From contig JACKLJ010000003.1 of assembly GCA_024235955.1 (NCBI GenBank), positions 62,001 to 126,000 on the forward strand: a stretch of DNA of 64,000 nucleotides, read 5' to 3'. Positions 18,751-27,945 of the stretch are shown here, in pieces (position 1 is the first letter of the stretch; every line of letters starts with the position of its first letter). The notes below the pieces were generated by a model that did not search any database, was not told where the DNA came from, and worked only from the letters and a program-made list of their open reading frames with translations. Made by a program: the position numbers and the translations under genes. Source of the stretch: Burkholderiaceae bacterium. Lineage in GTDB: Bacteria > Pseudomonadota > Gammaproteobacteria > Burkholderiales > Burkholderiaceae_C.

Positions 18751-20390
18751 GCCTGTGCGGCGCGCAGGGCTTCGCGCAGCTTGAACTTCTGGATCTTGCC
18801 GGACGGCGTGGCCGGCATGGCGTCGCGCAGTTCCAGCCGCTCGGGGATGTACTGCTGGGCGATCTTCTGCTCCTTCAGGAAGGCCACCAGTCCCGCCATG
18901 TCGAGCGTCTGCCCCGGTTTGGGCACGACCACCGCGCAGGCGCGCTCGCCCAGCCGCTCGTCCGGGTAGGCCACGATGGCCACCTGCTGTACCGCCGGGT
19001 GCCTGTAGAGCAGGGCCTCGATCTCCACCACCGGGATGTTCTCGCCGCCGCGGATGATCACGTCCTTGCTGCGGCCGGTGATGCGGACGTAGCCGCGCTC
19101 GTCCAGCCGTGCCAGGTCGCCGGTGTCGAACCAGCCCTCGGCGTCGGTGTTGTTCCACTGCGGGCGCTTGAGGTAGCCGCCGAAGTTGGAGCAGGCGCGC
19201 AGCAGCAGGCGGCCGCTCTCGCCGGCCGGCAGCGCGCTGCCGTCGACATCGGCCACCTTGAGCTCGACACCCGGCAGCGGGCAGCCGTCGGAGTGGACGG
19301 CGCGCTCGGGGTCGTCGCCCGGCAGCGTGGTGGTGACGGCGCCGTTCTCGGTCATGCCCCAGGCGGAGATGACGGTGGCGCCCAGCGCCGCGCGCGCCTG
19401 CTCGACCAGCGGGCCCGGAATGGGCGCGCCGGCGCACAGGAAGCTGCGCAGCGTCGGCACGGCCAGGCCACTGTCGGCCACGTTGCGCGCCAGATCGGTG
19501 AGGAACGGCGTGGACGCCATGGTGAAGGTGCAGCCTTCGGCGCGGATCAGCTCGATCGCCTTGCGCGGCTCCCACACGTCCAGCAGCACCGCGCCGGCGC
19601 GCAGGATCACGGGCATCATCAGGCCGTACATGAAGCCGGTCTGGTGCGCCATCGGCGATGCCATCAGCACCACGTCGCTTTCGCCCAGGCCCAGGCGTTC
19701 GGCATAGGGCAGGATGTTGGAGAACAGCGTGTTGGCCGAATGCATGGCGCCCTTGGGCTCGCCGGTGGTGCCCGAGGTGTAGATGAGCTGCGTCACGTCG
19801 TCCGGGCCCGGGCGGTGGCGCGTGAGGATGGTTTGGGCATCGGCTTCCTGCTCCCAGGCGGGCCCGGAAAGCAGCCGCTCGAAACTGTTGTCGCCTGCGC
19901 CGTCGACCGCGATCACGTGCTCGAGCAGCGGCAGCTGGGCCTGCAGGCCCAGCGCCATCTGCTCGTGGTCGAAGCCGCGGAACAGTCTGGGCACGACGAA
20001 CACCTTGGCTTCACCGTGCGCCAGCATGAAGCCGAGTTCGCGCTCGCGGAAGATCGGCATCAGCGGGTTCATCACCGCACCGATGCGCGAGCACGCCAGG
20101 TACATCACGGTGAACTGCCACCAGTTCGGCAGCTGGCAGGCCACCACGTCGCCCGCGCCCACGCCCAGCCGCGCCAGCCCCACGCCCACGCGGTCGGCCA
20201 TGCGGGCCAGTTCCCGGTAGGTGAAGCGGGTGAGCGAGCCGTCTTCGGCGCGCATGGCGGTGAGGGCCAGCTTGTCTGGGGCGTGGCGGGCGCCGTCGTC
20301 CAGCGCATCGTTGATGGTGCGGTCCGGCCAGAAGCCGGCCGCCACGGCGGCTGCGCGCCGTGGCGGGATCAGGACTGCATCGAACTTCAT
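18747..20390 (-). CDS. aliA: Cyclohexanecarboxylate-CoA ligase (AliA type)
   Basis: A 547-residue member of the acyl-adenylate-forming enzymes. It activates cyclohexanecarboxylate to the CoA thioester, the first step of anaerobic-type alicyclic acid degradation. AMP-binding motif YTSGTTGEPKGAMH, then AWGMTENGAV, GWFDTGDLARLDE and the terminal lysine motif PSGKIQKFKLRE. The N-terminus (FDAVLIPPRRAAAVAAGFWP) resembles the Rhodopseudomonas AliA sequence as I recall it. ATG at 20390 with AAGGAGA upstream. It lies between aliB and an SDR, in an operon that also holds badI and badH. Confidence 0.85.
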   Translation of the reverse strand: MKFDAVLIPPRRAAAVAAGFWPDRTINDALDDGARHAPDKLALTAMRAEDGSLTRFTYRELARMADRVGVGLARLGVGAGDVVACQLPNWWQFTVMYLACSRIGAVMNPLMPIFRERELGFMLAHGEAKVFVVPRLFRGFDHEQMALGLQAQLPLLEHVIAVDGAGDNSFERLLSGPAWEQEADAQTILTRHRPGPDDVTQLIYTSGTTGEPKGAMHSANTLFSNILPYAERLGLGESDVVLMASPMAHQTGFMYGLMMPVILRAGAVLLDVWEPRKAIELIRAEGCTFTMASTPFLTDLARNVADSGLAVPTLRSFLCAGAPIPGPLVEQARAALGATVISAWGMTENGAVTTTLPGDDPERAVHSDGCPLPGVELKVADVDGSALPAGESGRLLLRACSNFGGYLKRPQWNNTDAEGWFDTGDLARLDERGYVRITGRSKDVIIRGGENIPVVEIEALLYRHPAVQQVAIVAYPDERLGERACAVVVPKPGQTLDMAGLVAFLKEQKIAQQYIPERLELRDAMPATPSGKIQKFKLREALRAAQA

Positions 20391-20450
20391 GGCATCGTCT
20401 CCTTGATTGACAGCGACTGCGCGCCGTTTCGACTATGAAACCATCGTGCT

Positions 20451-21605
20451 TCAGACGCCCACCGCCGCGCGCCCCGCCTGCGTGCGCGCGATGATGGTCT
20501 TCATGATCTGGGCGGTGCCGTCGCCGATCTGGAAGCCCAGTACGTCGCGCAGCCGCTGCTCCATCACGCCGCGGTCGTAGCCGCCGTGGCCAAACATCAG
20601 CAGGCACTGGTGCACGCAGTCGTAGGCCAGCTTCGGCCCCCACCACTTGCACATGGCGGCCTCGGCGGTGTGCGGCAGCCCCCGGTCCTTGAGCCAGAGC
20701 GTCTGCAGGCACAGCAGGCGCGCCGCCGCCACCTGCGTTTCGTAATCGGCCAGCGGGTGCGACACGCCCTGGAACGCGGCCAGCGGCCGGTTGAAGGCCT
20801 GCCGCTCGGCCACGTAGGCCCAGGTTTCCTCCAGCGCCACCTTGGCCACGGCCAGCACCTGCAGCCCGATCAGAGCCCGCGAGAAGTCGAAGCCCTGCAT
20901 CACCTGCACGAAACCCTGGTTCTCCTCGCCGAGCCGGTGGTCCAGCGGGACGCGCACGTTTTCGAAGAACAGCGAGCCGCGGCCGATGGCGCGCTGGCCG
21001 TGGCAATCGAAGCGGCTGCGCGTGACGCCGGGCGCATCCATGGGCACCAGCAGGGCGGTCACGCCGTGCGCGCCCGATTCCACGCCGCCGGTGCGGCCGA
21101 ACACCACCGCCGCATCGGCCTGGTCGGCCGCCGAGATGGAGGTCTTTTCGCCGTTGACGACGTAGCTGTCGCCCACGCGCTCCACGCGCAGCCGCAGGTT
21201 GGCGGCGTCGGAGCCGCCGCGCGGCTCAGTCAGGGCGATGGCCAGCAGCGCCTCGCCCCGGGTCAACCGTTCCAGCCAGGGTCGCGCCACCGACGGCTGG
21301 CCATGCTCGGACAGGATCTGCCCGTTCAGCGAGGCCAGCAGGTTGATGTAGCTGATGGACAGGTCGGCGCGCGCGATCTGCTCGTGGATCACCCCCGCCG
21401 CCAGGCAACCCATGCCCTGGCCGCCCACGGCCTCGGGCAGCTCGGGGGCGATGAAGCCGAGCTCGCCCATCGCGCGCATCAGCCCGCGGTCGAGCACCCG
21501 GGTGCGGTCGCGCTCCAGGAAGCCCGGCGCCACCTGTTGGGTGGCGAAGCGCCGGGCGTGCTCGGCAATGGCCTGCAGGTCTTCGTCGATGTAGGGGTTG
21601 TGCAT
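20451..21605 (-). CDS. aliB: Acyl-CoA dehydrogenase, cyclohexanecarboxyl-CoA dehydrogenase (AliB) type
   Basis: A 384-residue FAD-dependent acyl-CoA dehydrogenase. In the pathway implied by its neighbours it would oxidise cyclohexane-1-carboxyl-CoA to the 1-ene. Motifs: IALTEPRGGSDAANL (FAD/substrate loop), VNGEKTSISAADQADA, and the C-terminal LRDVLGFQIGDGTAQIMK region. The catalytic base of the AliB group is an aspartate; MFGHGGYDRGVMEQRLRD is where the C-terminal active-site loop lies. Assignment rests on context with aliA, badI and badH; a general acyl-CoA dehydrogenase cannot be excluded. Confidence 0.78.
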   Translation of the reverse strand: MHNPYIDEDLQAIAEHARRFATQQVAPGFLERDRTRVLDRGLMRAMGELGFIAPELPEAVGGQGMGCLAAGVIHEQIARADLSISYINLLASLNGQILSEHGQPSVARPWLERLTRGEALLAIALTEPRGGSDAANLRLRVERVGDSYVVNGEKTSISAADQADAAVVFGRTGGVESGAHGVTALLVPMDAPGVTRSRFDCHGQRAIGRGSLFFENVRVPLDHRLGEENQGFVQVMQGFDFSRALIGLQVLAVAKVALEETWAYVAERQAFNRPLAAFQGVSHPLADYETQVAAARLLCLQTLWLKDRGLPHTAEAAMCKWWGPKLAYDCVHQCLLMFGHGGYDRGVMEQRLRDVLGFQIGDGTAQIMKTIIARTQAGRAAVGV

Positions 21606-21639
21606 GGCGGCGGTCTTCAGGCAGCGCGCGGGGCGCGCC

Positions 21640-22845
21640 TCATTTCCACAGGGGGCATCGGCTTTCCGCCTTGGTGGTGAAGGCCTCTTCGCCCGGCACG
21701 GTGGCGATGCGCTTGACGTAGTCCCAGGGTTGGGTCGATTCGGCCGGCGCCTTGACCTGCATCAGGTACATGTCGTGCACGTAGCGGCCGTCGGGGCGCA
21801 CCGTGCCCTGGGAATAGAAGTCCTTCAGCGGCGTGCTTCTGAACCAGGCCATGATCCTGTCGCCGTCGGTGGTCCTGGTGGCCTGTACCGCCTTGAGGTA
21901 GTTCATGGTGGCCGAGTAGTTGGCGGCCTGCACCTCGGTCGGCATGCGCTTGGCCTTCTCGAAGAAGCGGCGGCCGAAGGCCCGGGTCTGGTCGTTCAGG
22001 TTCCAGTCCCAGCTGGTGGTGAAGGTCAGGCCCTGGGCCGCCGGCAGGCCGAGGCTGTGCACGTCGGAGATGAACAGCACCAGGCTGGCGATCTTGGCGG
22101 TCTTGTCGACGCCGAATTCGCGCGCCGACTTGATGGCGTTGATGGTGTCGGCGCCGCCGTTGGCCAGCCCGATGGCCTGTGCCTTGGAGGTCTGCGCCTG
22201 CAGCAGGAACGAGGAGAAGTCGGTGGTGTTGATCGGGTGCCTGACGGAGCCGATCACGCGGCCGCCGTTGGCCTTGATGACCTTGCTGGCGTCGCCCTCC
22301 AGTGCCTGGCCGAAGGCGTAGTCGGCCGTCAGGAAGAACCAGTCCTTGAGGCCCTGGCGGGTCAGCGCGGCGCCGGCCACCTTGGCGTAGGCCACCGAAT
22401 CCCAGGCGTAGTGGATGGTGTAGGGCGAGCACTGCTCGTTGGTCAGCGCCGACGAGCCCGAGCCGTTAACGATGAACACCCGCTTGCGCTCGGCCGAGAG
22501 CTTGGACAGCGCCAGCGCGGCCGCGGAGTTGGTGCCGCCCACCAACATCGCCATGTTCTGCGTGTCGTACCACTCGCGCGCCTTGGCGGCGGCGATGTCG
22601 GCCTTGTTCTGGTTGTCGGCGACGAGCAGCTCGACCGGCTGGCCGTTGACCTTGCCGCCGAAATCGTCGATGGCCATCTGGATCGCCATGGCGCCGTTCT
22701 TGCCGTCCAGGTCGCCGTAGGGGCCGGCGATGTCGGTCAGGAAGCCGATCACGACCTTGCCGGTCTGGGCATGGGCGTACGGCAGCCCAAGGGCCGATGC
22801 CGCCGCCAGGGCGATGGCCGCCGCGCGGCCGGAAATGCGTTGCAT
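21640..22845 (-). CDS. Branched-chain amino-acid-type ABC substrate-binding protein (orphan)
   Basis: A 401-residue periplasmic binding protein of the LivJ/LivK class, with a signal peptide (MQRISGRAAAIALAAASALG, cleavage near AHA-QTG). Typical features are IGFLTDIAGPYGDLDGKNG near the start and FFLTADYAFGQALEGDA in the second lobe. No permease or ATPase gene is nearby. Located between aliB and badI, it probably captures an alicyclic or aromatic carboxylate for an importer encoded elsewhere (inference). ATG at 22845 with GAGGAGA upstream. Confidence 0.87.
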   Translation of the reverse strand: MQRISGRAAAIALAAASALGLPYAHAQTGKVVIGFLTDIAGPYGDLDGKNGAMAIQMAIDDFGGKVNGQPVELLVADNQNKADIAAAKAREWYDTQNMAMLVGGTNSAAALALSKLSAERKRVFIVNGSGSSALTNEQCSPYTIHYAWDSVAYAKVAGAALTRQGLKDWFFLTADYAFGQALEGDASKVIKANGGRVIGSVRHPINTTDFSSFLLQAQTSKAQAIGLANGGADTINAIKSAREFGVDKTAKIASLVLFISDVHSLGLPAAQGLTFTTSWDWNLNDQTRAFGRRFFEKAKRMPTEVQAANYSATMNYLKAVQATRTTDGDRIMAWFRSTPLKDFYSQGTVRPDGRYVHDMYLMQVKAPAESTQPWDYVKRIATVPGEEAFTTKAESRCPLWK

Positions 22846-22944
22846 GGTGGGGTCTCCTCGTTCCTTCGTTATGGGCTTGGCGCTTGCGGAAAAAGGCGGT
22901 GCGGCGCGCCGGGCCGCCCCACCGTCAACACACCGGCACGTCGG

Positions 22945-23727
22945 TCACTTGGCGTACTTGCGGAAGTCGGGCGGGCGCTTTTCCTTCAGCGCCGCCACGC
23001 CTTCGCGCGATTCCTCCGTGTCGTAATAGAGCTTGAGCGCGTACATGCCCATGCCGGCGATGCCCGCCTGGTGCGCCGTGTCCATGTTGAAGCTGCGCTT
23101 GGCGATGGCGATGGCGGTGGGGCTGCGCTCGCAAATGGTCTCGGCCCACTCCTGCACCGTCTCGTCCAGCTTCTCGGGCGGCACGCAGACGTTGGCCAGG
23201 CCCATGGCCACGGCCTCCGGGCCCGAGTAGCGCTTGTTCAGGTACCAGATTTCGCGCGCCTTCTTTTCGCCCACCACGCGGGCCAGGAAAGCGGTGCCGT
23301 AGCCCGGATCGACCGAGCCCATCTTGGGCCCCACCTGGCCGAAGACGGCCTTTTCGGAGCAGATGGTCAGGTCGCAGATCGTGCACAGCACGTTGCCGCC
23401 GCCGATGGCGTAGCCCTGCACACGGGCGATGACGGGCTTGGGCACGTCGCGGATGGCGGTGTGCAGCTCTTCCATCGGCAGGCCGATGGTGCCGCGGCCG
23501 TCGTAATTGCCGTCGTGGGCGGACTGGTCGCCGCCGGTGCAGAAGGCCTTGTCGCCGGCGCCGGCCAGCACGATGCAGCCGACCTCGCGGTCGTAACCAG
23601 CCTTGTTCAGCGCCTTGATGAGTTCGTCGCAGGTGGTGCCGCGAAAGGCGTTCATCTTGTCCGGCCGGTTGATCGTGATCCACGCGACGCGGTTGCGGAC
23701 TTCGTAGAGGATGTCTTCAAATTTCAT
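22945..23727 (-). CDS. badI: 2-ketocyclohexanecarboxyl-CoA hydrolase BadI
   Basis: A 260-residue crotonase-superfamily enzyme, the same length as BadI of Rhodopseudomonas. It opens the ring of 2-ketocyclohexane-1-carboxyl-CoA to give pimelyl-CoA. MenB/BadI-type motifs: NAFRGTTCDEL, CTGGDQSAHDGNYDGRG, and MGSVDPGYGTAFLARVVG. Oddity: the start codon lies at the very end of R1 copy 7 (cagctATGAAATTT), and there is no Shine-Dalgarno sequence upstream, only the repeat. The protein N-terminus MKFED is conserved, so this start is probably correct. It lies 64 bp after badH. Confidence 0.92.
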   Translation of the reverse strand: MKFEDILYEVRNRVAWITINRPDKMNAFRGTTCDELIKALNKAGYDREVGCIVLAGAGDKAFCTGGDQSAHDGNYDGRGTIGLPMEELHTAIRDVPKPVIARVQGYAIGGGNVLCTICDLTICSEKAVFGQVGPKMGSVDPGYGTAFLARVVGEKKAREIWYLNKRYSGPEAVAMGLANVCVPPEKLDETVQEWAETICERSPTAIAIAKRSFNMDTAHQAGIAGMGMYALKLYYDTEESREGVAALKEKRPPDFRKYAK

Positions 23728-23780
23728 AGCTGGCTGCGCCCGTCGTTAAAGGGCTGGAGGGTGATTTGGTTAAGAAAAAG
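23725..23780 (+). repeat. R1 repeat copy 7, overlapping the badI start codon
   Basis: ATAGCTGGCTGCGCCCGTC core, GGGCTGGAGGGT, GATTTGG tail. It occupies almost all of the 64-bp badH-badI spacer. The complement of its first bases is the badI ATG. Confidence 0.9.
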
Positions 23781-23791
23781 CGGATTCGGGA

Positions 23792-24577
23792 TCAGCCGTT
23801 CATCGTCAGGCCGCCGGAGACGCTCAGCACCTGGCCAGTGACGTAGCCGGCGTCGCGGCTGGCGAAGAACAGGATGGCGCCGGGCAGGTCGTCCGGCTGG
23901 CCGATGCGGCCGAGCGGGATGGAGCGGCGGAAGGCTTCTTCCAGCTTCTCGGGGTTGCCCGCGCCTTCCTTGTAGTCGGCGAACAGCGCCGTGTCGGTGG
24001 GGCCGGGGCAGACCACATTGACGGTGATGCCGTGGCGCGCGTGCTCACGCGCCAGCGTCTTGCTGAGGGCCACCAGCCCGCCCTTGCAGGCGGCGTACAC
24101 CGCCTCGCCCGACGAGCCCACGCGCGCGGCGTCGGAGGCGATGTTGACCACGCGGGCACCGGCCCAGCCGGCCTCCTTGCTGCGAGCCGCCATGCGCGGC
24201 AGCACCGCGTGGTGCATGTGCAGCGCGCCGGTGAGGTTGATGGCGATCAGCTTCGCCCATTCGTCCGGCGTGGTCTTGGTGAAGGGCTTGAACACGTCCC
24301 AGCCGGCGTTGTTGACCAGCACGTCGATGGGGCCGAGCTGCTGCTCGGTCGCCAGCAGGGCGGCGTCGACCGAGGCGCGGTCGGTAATGTCGCACTGGAA
24401 GGCGGCGGCCTGCCCGCCGGCGCCGGTGACGCTGTCGGCCACCTTCTGCGCTGCGGCAAGGTCGCGGTCAAGCACCGCGACCTTGCCGCCGGCGGCGCCG
24501 AAGCGCCGGCAGGTAGCCCCGCCGATGCCGCCGCCGCCGCCCGTCACCACGACGACCTGGTTGTCGAATGCTTTCAT
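23792..24577 (-). CDS. badH: 2-hydroxycyclohexanecarboxyl-CoA dehydrogenase BadH
   Basis: A 261-residue SDR that oxidises 2-hydroxycyclohexane-1-carboxyl-CoA to the 2-keto ester. Cofactor motif VTGGGGGIGGATCRRF, then NNAGWDVFKPFTKT, catalytic serine in NIASDAARVG, Y-x-x-x-K in YAACKGG, and CPGPTDTALFADY. The C-terminus GQVLSVSGGLTMNG fits the BadH group as I recall it. A short insert (SKEAGWAG) is present before the catalytic strand. ATG at 24577 with CAGGAGA upstream. First gene of the degradative operon, divergent from badR. Confidence 0.9.
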   Translation of the reverse strand: MKAFDNQVVVVTGGGGGIGGATCRRFGAAGGKVAVLDRDLAAAQKVADSVTGAGGQAAAFQCDITDRASVDAALLATEQQLGPIDVLVNNAGWDVFKPFTKTTPDEWAKLIAINLTGALHMHHAVLPRMAARSKEAGWAGARVVNIASDAARVGSSGEAVYAACKGGLVALSKTLAREHARHGITVNVVCPGPTDTALFADYKEGAGNPEKLEEAFRRSIPLGRIGQPDDLPGAILFFASRDAGYVTGQVLSVSGGLTMNG

Positions 24578-24640
24578 GCTTGCTTGTCTCCTGTGGATGC
24601 GGGGTATGCTTGCGAGAGGGTCCATCGTGGCCGCATTAAT

Positions 24641-24654
24641 GTCAATATATTGAC
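24641..24654. promoter_or_regulatory. Putative BadR operator O1
   Basis: GTCAATATATTGAC, a perfect 14-bp palindrome in the badH-badR divergent region. It covers the predicted -10 of the badH promoter (CAATAT on the minus strand, 24652-24647). Confidence 0.7.
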
Positions 24655-24675
24655 GAAATTGGGTGGGGCTGTCAA
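24647..24675 (-). promoter_or_regulatory. Sigma-70-type promoter of badH operon
   Basis: On the minus strand TTGACA (24675-24670), 17-bp spacer, CAATAT (24652-24647). The -35 is a perfect consensus match. Operators O1 and O2 overlap the two hexamers, which suits repression. Confidence 0.65.
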
Positions 24676-24686
24676 CAAGGGTTGAC
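24671..24686. promoter_or_regulatory. Putative BadR operator O2
   Basis: GTCAACAAGGGTTGAC, perfect 6-bp arms around AAGG. Its centre is 31 bp, about three helical turns, from the centre of O1, and it shares the GTCAA/TTGAC arms. Confidence 0.7.
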
Positions 24687-24715
24687 GCGCGCCTTCGCCC
24701 AAGGAGCAAGAAAAT

Positions 24716-25234
24716 ATGAATGAATCAGGCAACGAAACGCGACTGGCTTTGGCCAATCGTCTGTTCTTCCGCCTGTACCAATGTGCCAATATGTTGCACA
24801 AAACGGGTACACGTGCCGTGGAGGAAGAGGGACTGACGACGCAGCAGTGGGCGGTGCTGGGGGCGCTGTCGCGCCCGGCGGCCGAGCGCGGCATGGGGGT
24901 GGGCGAGCTGGCGCGCTACCTGATGGTGAGCCGGCAGAACCTGTCCGGCGTGGTCAGCCGCATGGAGGCTGCGGGCTACGTGGGCAGCGCGCCCGACGGC
25001 AGCGACCGCCGTGCCCGCCTGGTGCGCATGACCGATACGGGCCGGCGCGTATGGGCCGAGCAGGCGCAGCCCAAGATCGCCGCCTACTACGAGCAGGCGC
25101 TGGAAGGCTTTTCCGTGAACGACATGGCCCACGCCTTGCATTACCTGCTCAAGATGCTGGACAACATGCAGCGCATCGACACCCAGCGCACCGCGGTGGA
25201 CGAAGGCGACGGGCAGGGCGGCCACGAAGGCTGA
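24716..25234 (+). CDS. badR: MarR-family regulator, BadR type
   Basis: A 172-residue winged-helix repressor. The recognition helix region is VGELARYLMVSRQNLSGVVSRM and the wing is SAPDGSDRRARLVRMTDTGR. In Rhodopseudomonas BadR represses the cyclohexanecarboxylate genes and is released by a pathway CoA intermediate. It is divergent from badH across 138 bp holding two palindromes with GTCAA arms. The gene symbol rests on context and family. Start ATG 24716 with AAGGAG upstream. Confidence 0.85.
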   Translation: MNESGNETRLALANRLFFRLYQCANMLHKTGTRAVEEEGLTTQQWAVLGALSRPAAERGMGVGELARYLMVSRQNLSGVVSRMEAAGYVGSAPDGSDRRARLVRMTDTGRRVWAEQAQPKIAAYYEQALEGFSVNDMAHALHYLLKMLDNMQRIDTQRTAVDEGDGQGGHEG

Positions 25235-25598
25235 GGCCGATACACGTTCTGCACCATCCCTGAGCTGCCCTGTCCCGCCAGGGGCTCGCCGCGCAGCAGG
25301 CAAAAAAAAGCACCCTTGCGGGTGCTTTCACCATGACTCGGAGGCCATGAGGTTTTGATGCTGTTCTGACGCTTGGGTGGTCTTGCTAAGTCTCCTCGGG
25401 CCCTTCAGCAACCTTTGCCGGCGGATCTGGCTGCGCCGCGGTCGCTCAAGTGGGGCAACTGTAACGCGCCCGCCCGCGCCCCGCATCGGGGCTTGCCCGT
25501 ACGAATTTGGTGCGACGCAGCAAATTGTCGCACAGGCGTCACCTGTTGGAGCTAATAAGTATTAGTTTTGATTTTGCAGTGCAGCAAGCTGCGCCGAT
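25235..25598. other. Convergent gap between badR and argG; structured, possibly a minus-strand RNA
   Basis: No credible gene in 364 bp. On the minus strand, downstream of argG, there are two perfect hairpins (GTGCGAC/GTCGCAC at 25510-25533; GCCCCG/CGGGGC just beyond) and then an intrinsic terminator at 25302-25328. This is either a long structured argG 3' UTR or a separate small RNA. Confidence 0.5.
25302..25328 (-). terminator. Intrinsic terminator, minus strand
   Basis: Arms AAAGCACCC and GGGTGCTTT with a four-base loop. On the minus strand they are followed by eight T; on the plus strand the tail is only TTTCACC. It therefore mainly ends minus-strand transcription from the argG side. Confidence 0.85.
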
Positions 25599-27217
<1,619 letters not shown>

Positions 27218-27324
27218 AATCGACGGCTGGCTCCTTGCAAGAAGCTACCGAGGCGCCTGGCAACTGGCGATGCGCCGCTCCCTGCCTGGCACAGGGCTAA
27301 CGCGCGCGTCACCGCGCCAGCACC

Positions 27325-27945
27325 TCAGAGCTGCGCCTGCAGGTTGCTTCGGGCGGCCGCTTCCAGGTGCTCGAACGCGGGATGGCCGTACAACCGCGGC
27401 CGCGCGGCCAGTTCGCGCAGAAAGGCCCGTCGCCGCTCGGCGAACACCGGCTCCGACACGAAGGCGTATTCGGCGCGCACCTGCCGCTCGTACTCGGCAA
27501 AACGCGGCACCGGGGCGGCCAGGATCGCCAGGTCGATGTCGAGCAGCGCCTGCAGGTCGCGCTCGGCCGGCGCGGGCGCGTGGGAGCGCGTGGCCTCGAT
27601 CCAGCGGGTCAGCCTGTCCAGCCGCCCGGATGGCAAGGCTTCTTGCAGCCAGGCCCTTGCCAGGCGGGCGCTGGCAGCTTCATTGTCGATAGCGCCCGGC
27701 GCATACACCACGTCGTGCAGCCAGAGCGCCAGTTCCACCAGCGGCGCGTCGGCCAGCTGTGGCGCCACGCCGTCCAGCAGCGCCAGGCATTCGCCGATGT
27801 GCTGGGCCGTGTGGTAGTGGCGTTGCGGCTCGGAGTAGGCGCGCTCGAGGTCAGGGAAGCGCTGGCGCACGCCGCTGCTGGCGGCCAGGCCGAGCTGGTC
27901 GCACAGGGCCTGCCAGCGTTCGGCGCTCACGCCTGAGGTGTTCAT
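27325..27945 (-). CDS. HD-domain metal-dependent phosphohydrolase-like protein
   Basis: A 206-residue protein. Metal ligands of an HD domain are visible in RHYHTAQHI and ALWLHDVVY, with a further helix NEAASARLARAWL and the late LLDIDLAIL. This subgroup of short HD proteins is widespread and its substrates are unknown. The ATG at 27945 overlaps the stop of the preceding lipoprotein gene (ATGA), so the genes are coupled. Membership of a bactofilin-lipoprotein-HD operon is the only functional clue. Confidence 0.8.
   Translation of the reverse strand: MNTSGVSAERWQALCDQLGLAASSGVRQRFPDLERAYSEPQRHYHTAQHIGECLALLDGVAPQLADAPLVELALWLHDVVYAPGAIDNEAASARLARAWLQEALPSGRLDRLTRWIEATRSHAPAPAERDLQALLDIDLAILAAPVPRFAEYERQVRAEYAFVSEPVFAERRRAFLRELAARPRLYGHPAFEHLEAAARSNLQAQL

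Noticed and set aside
20400..20450. Possible degenerate R1 copy between aliB and aliA (gactgcgcgccg...ctatgaaacc)
   Set aside because: Only a few short matches and neither hairpin; not above chance in this base composition.
22945..23727. The crotonase gene as BadK (hydratase)
   Set aside because: Length and motifs (CTGGDQS, GSVDPGYG) are of the MenB/BadI ring-opening type, not of enoyl-CoA hydratases.
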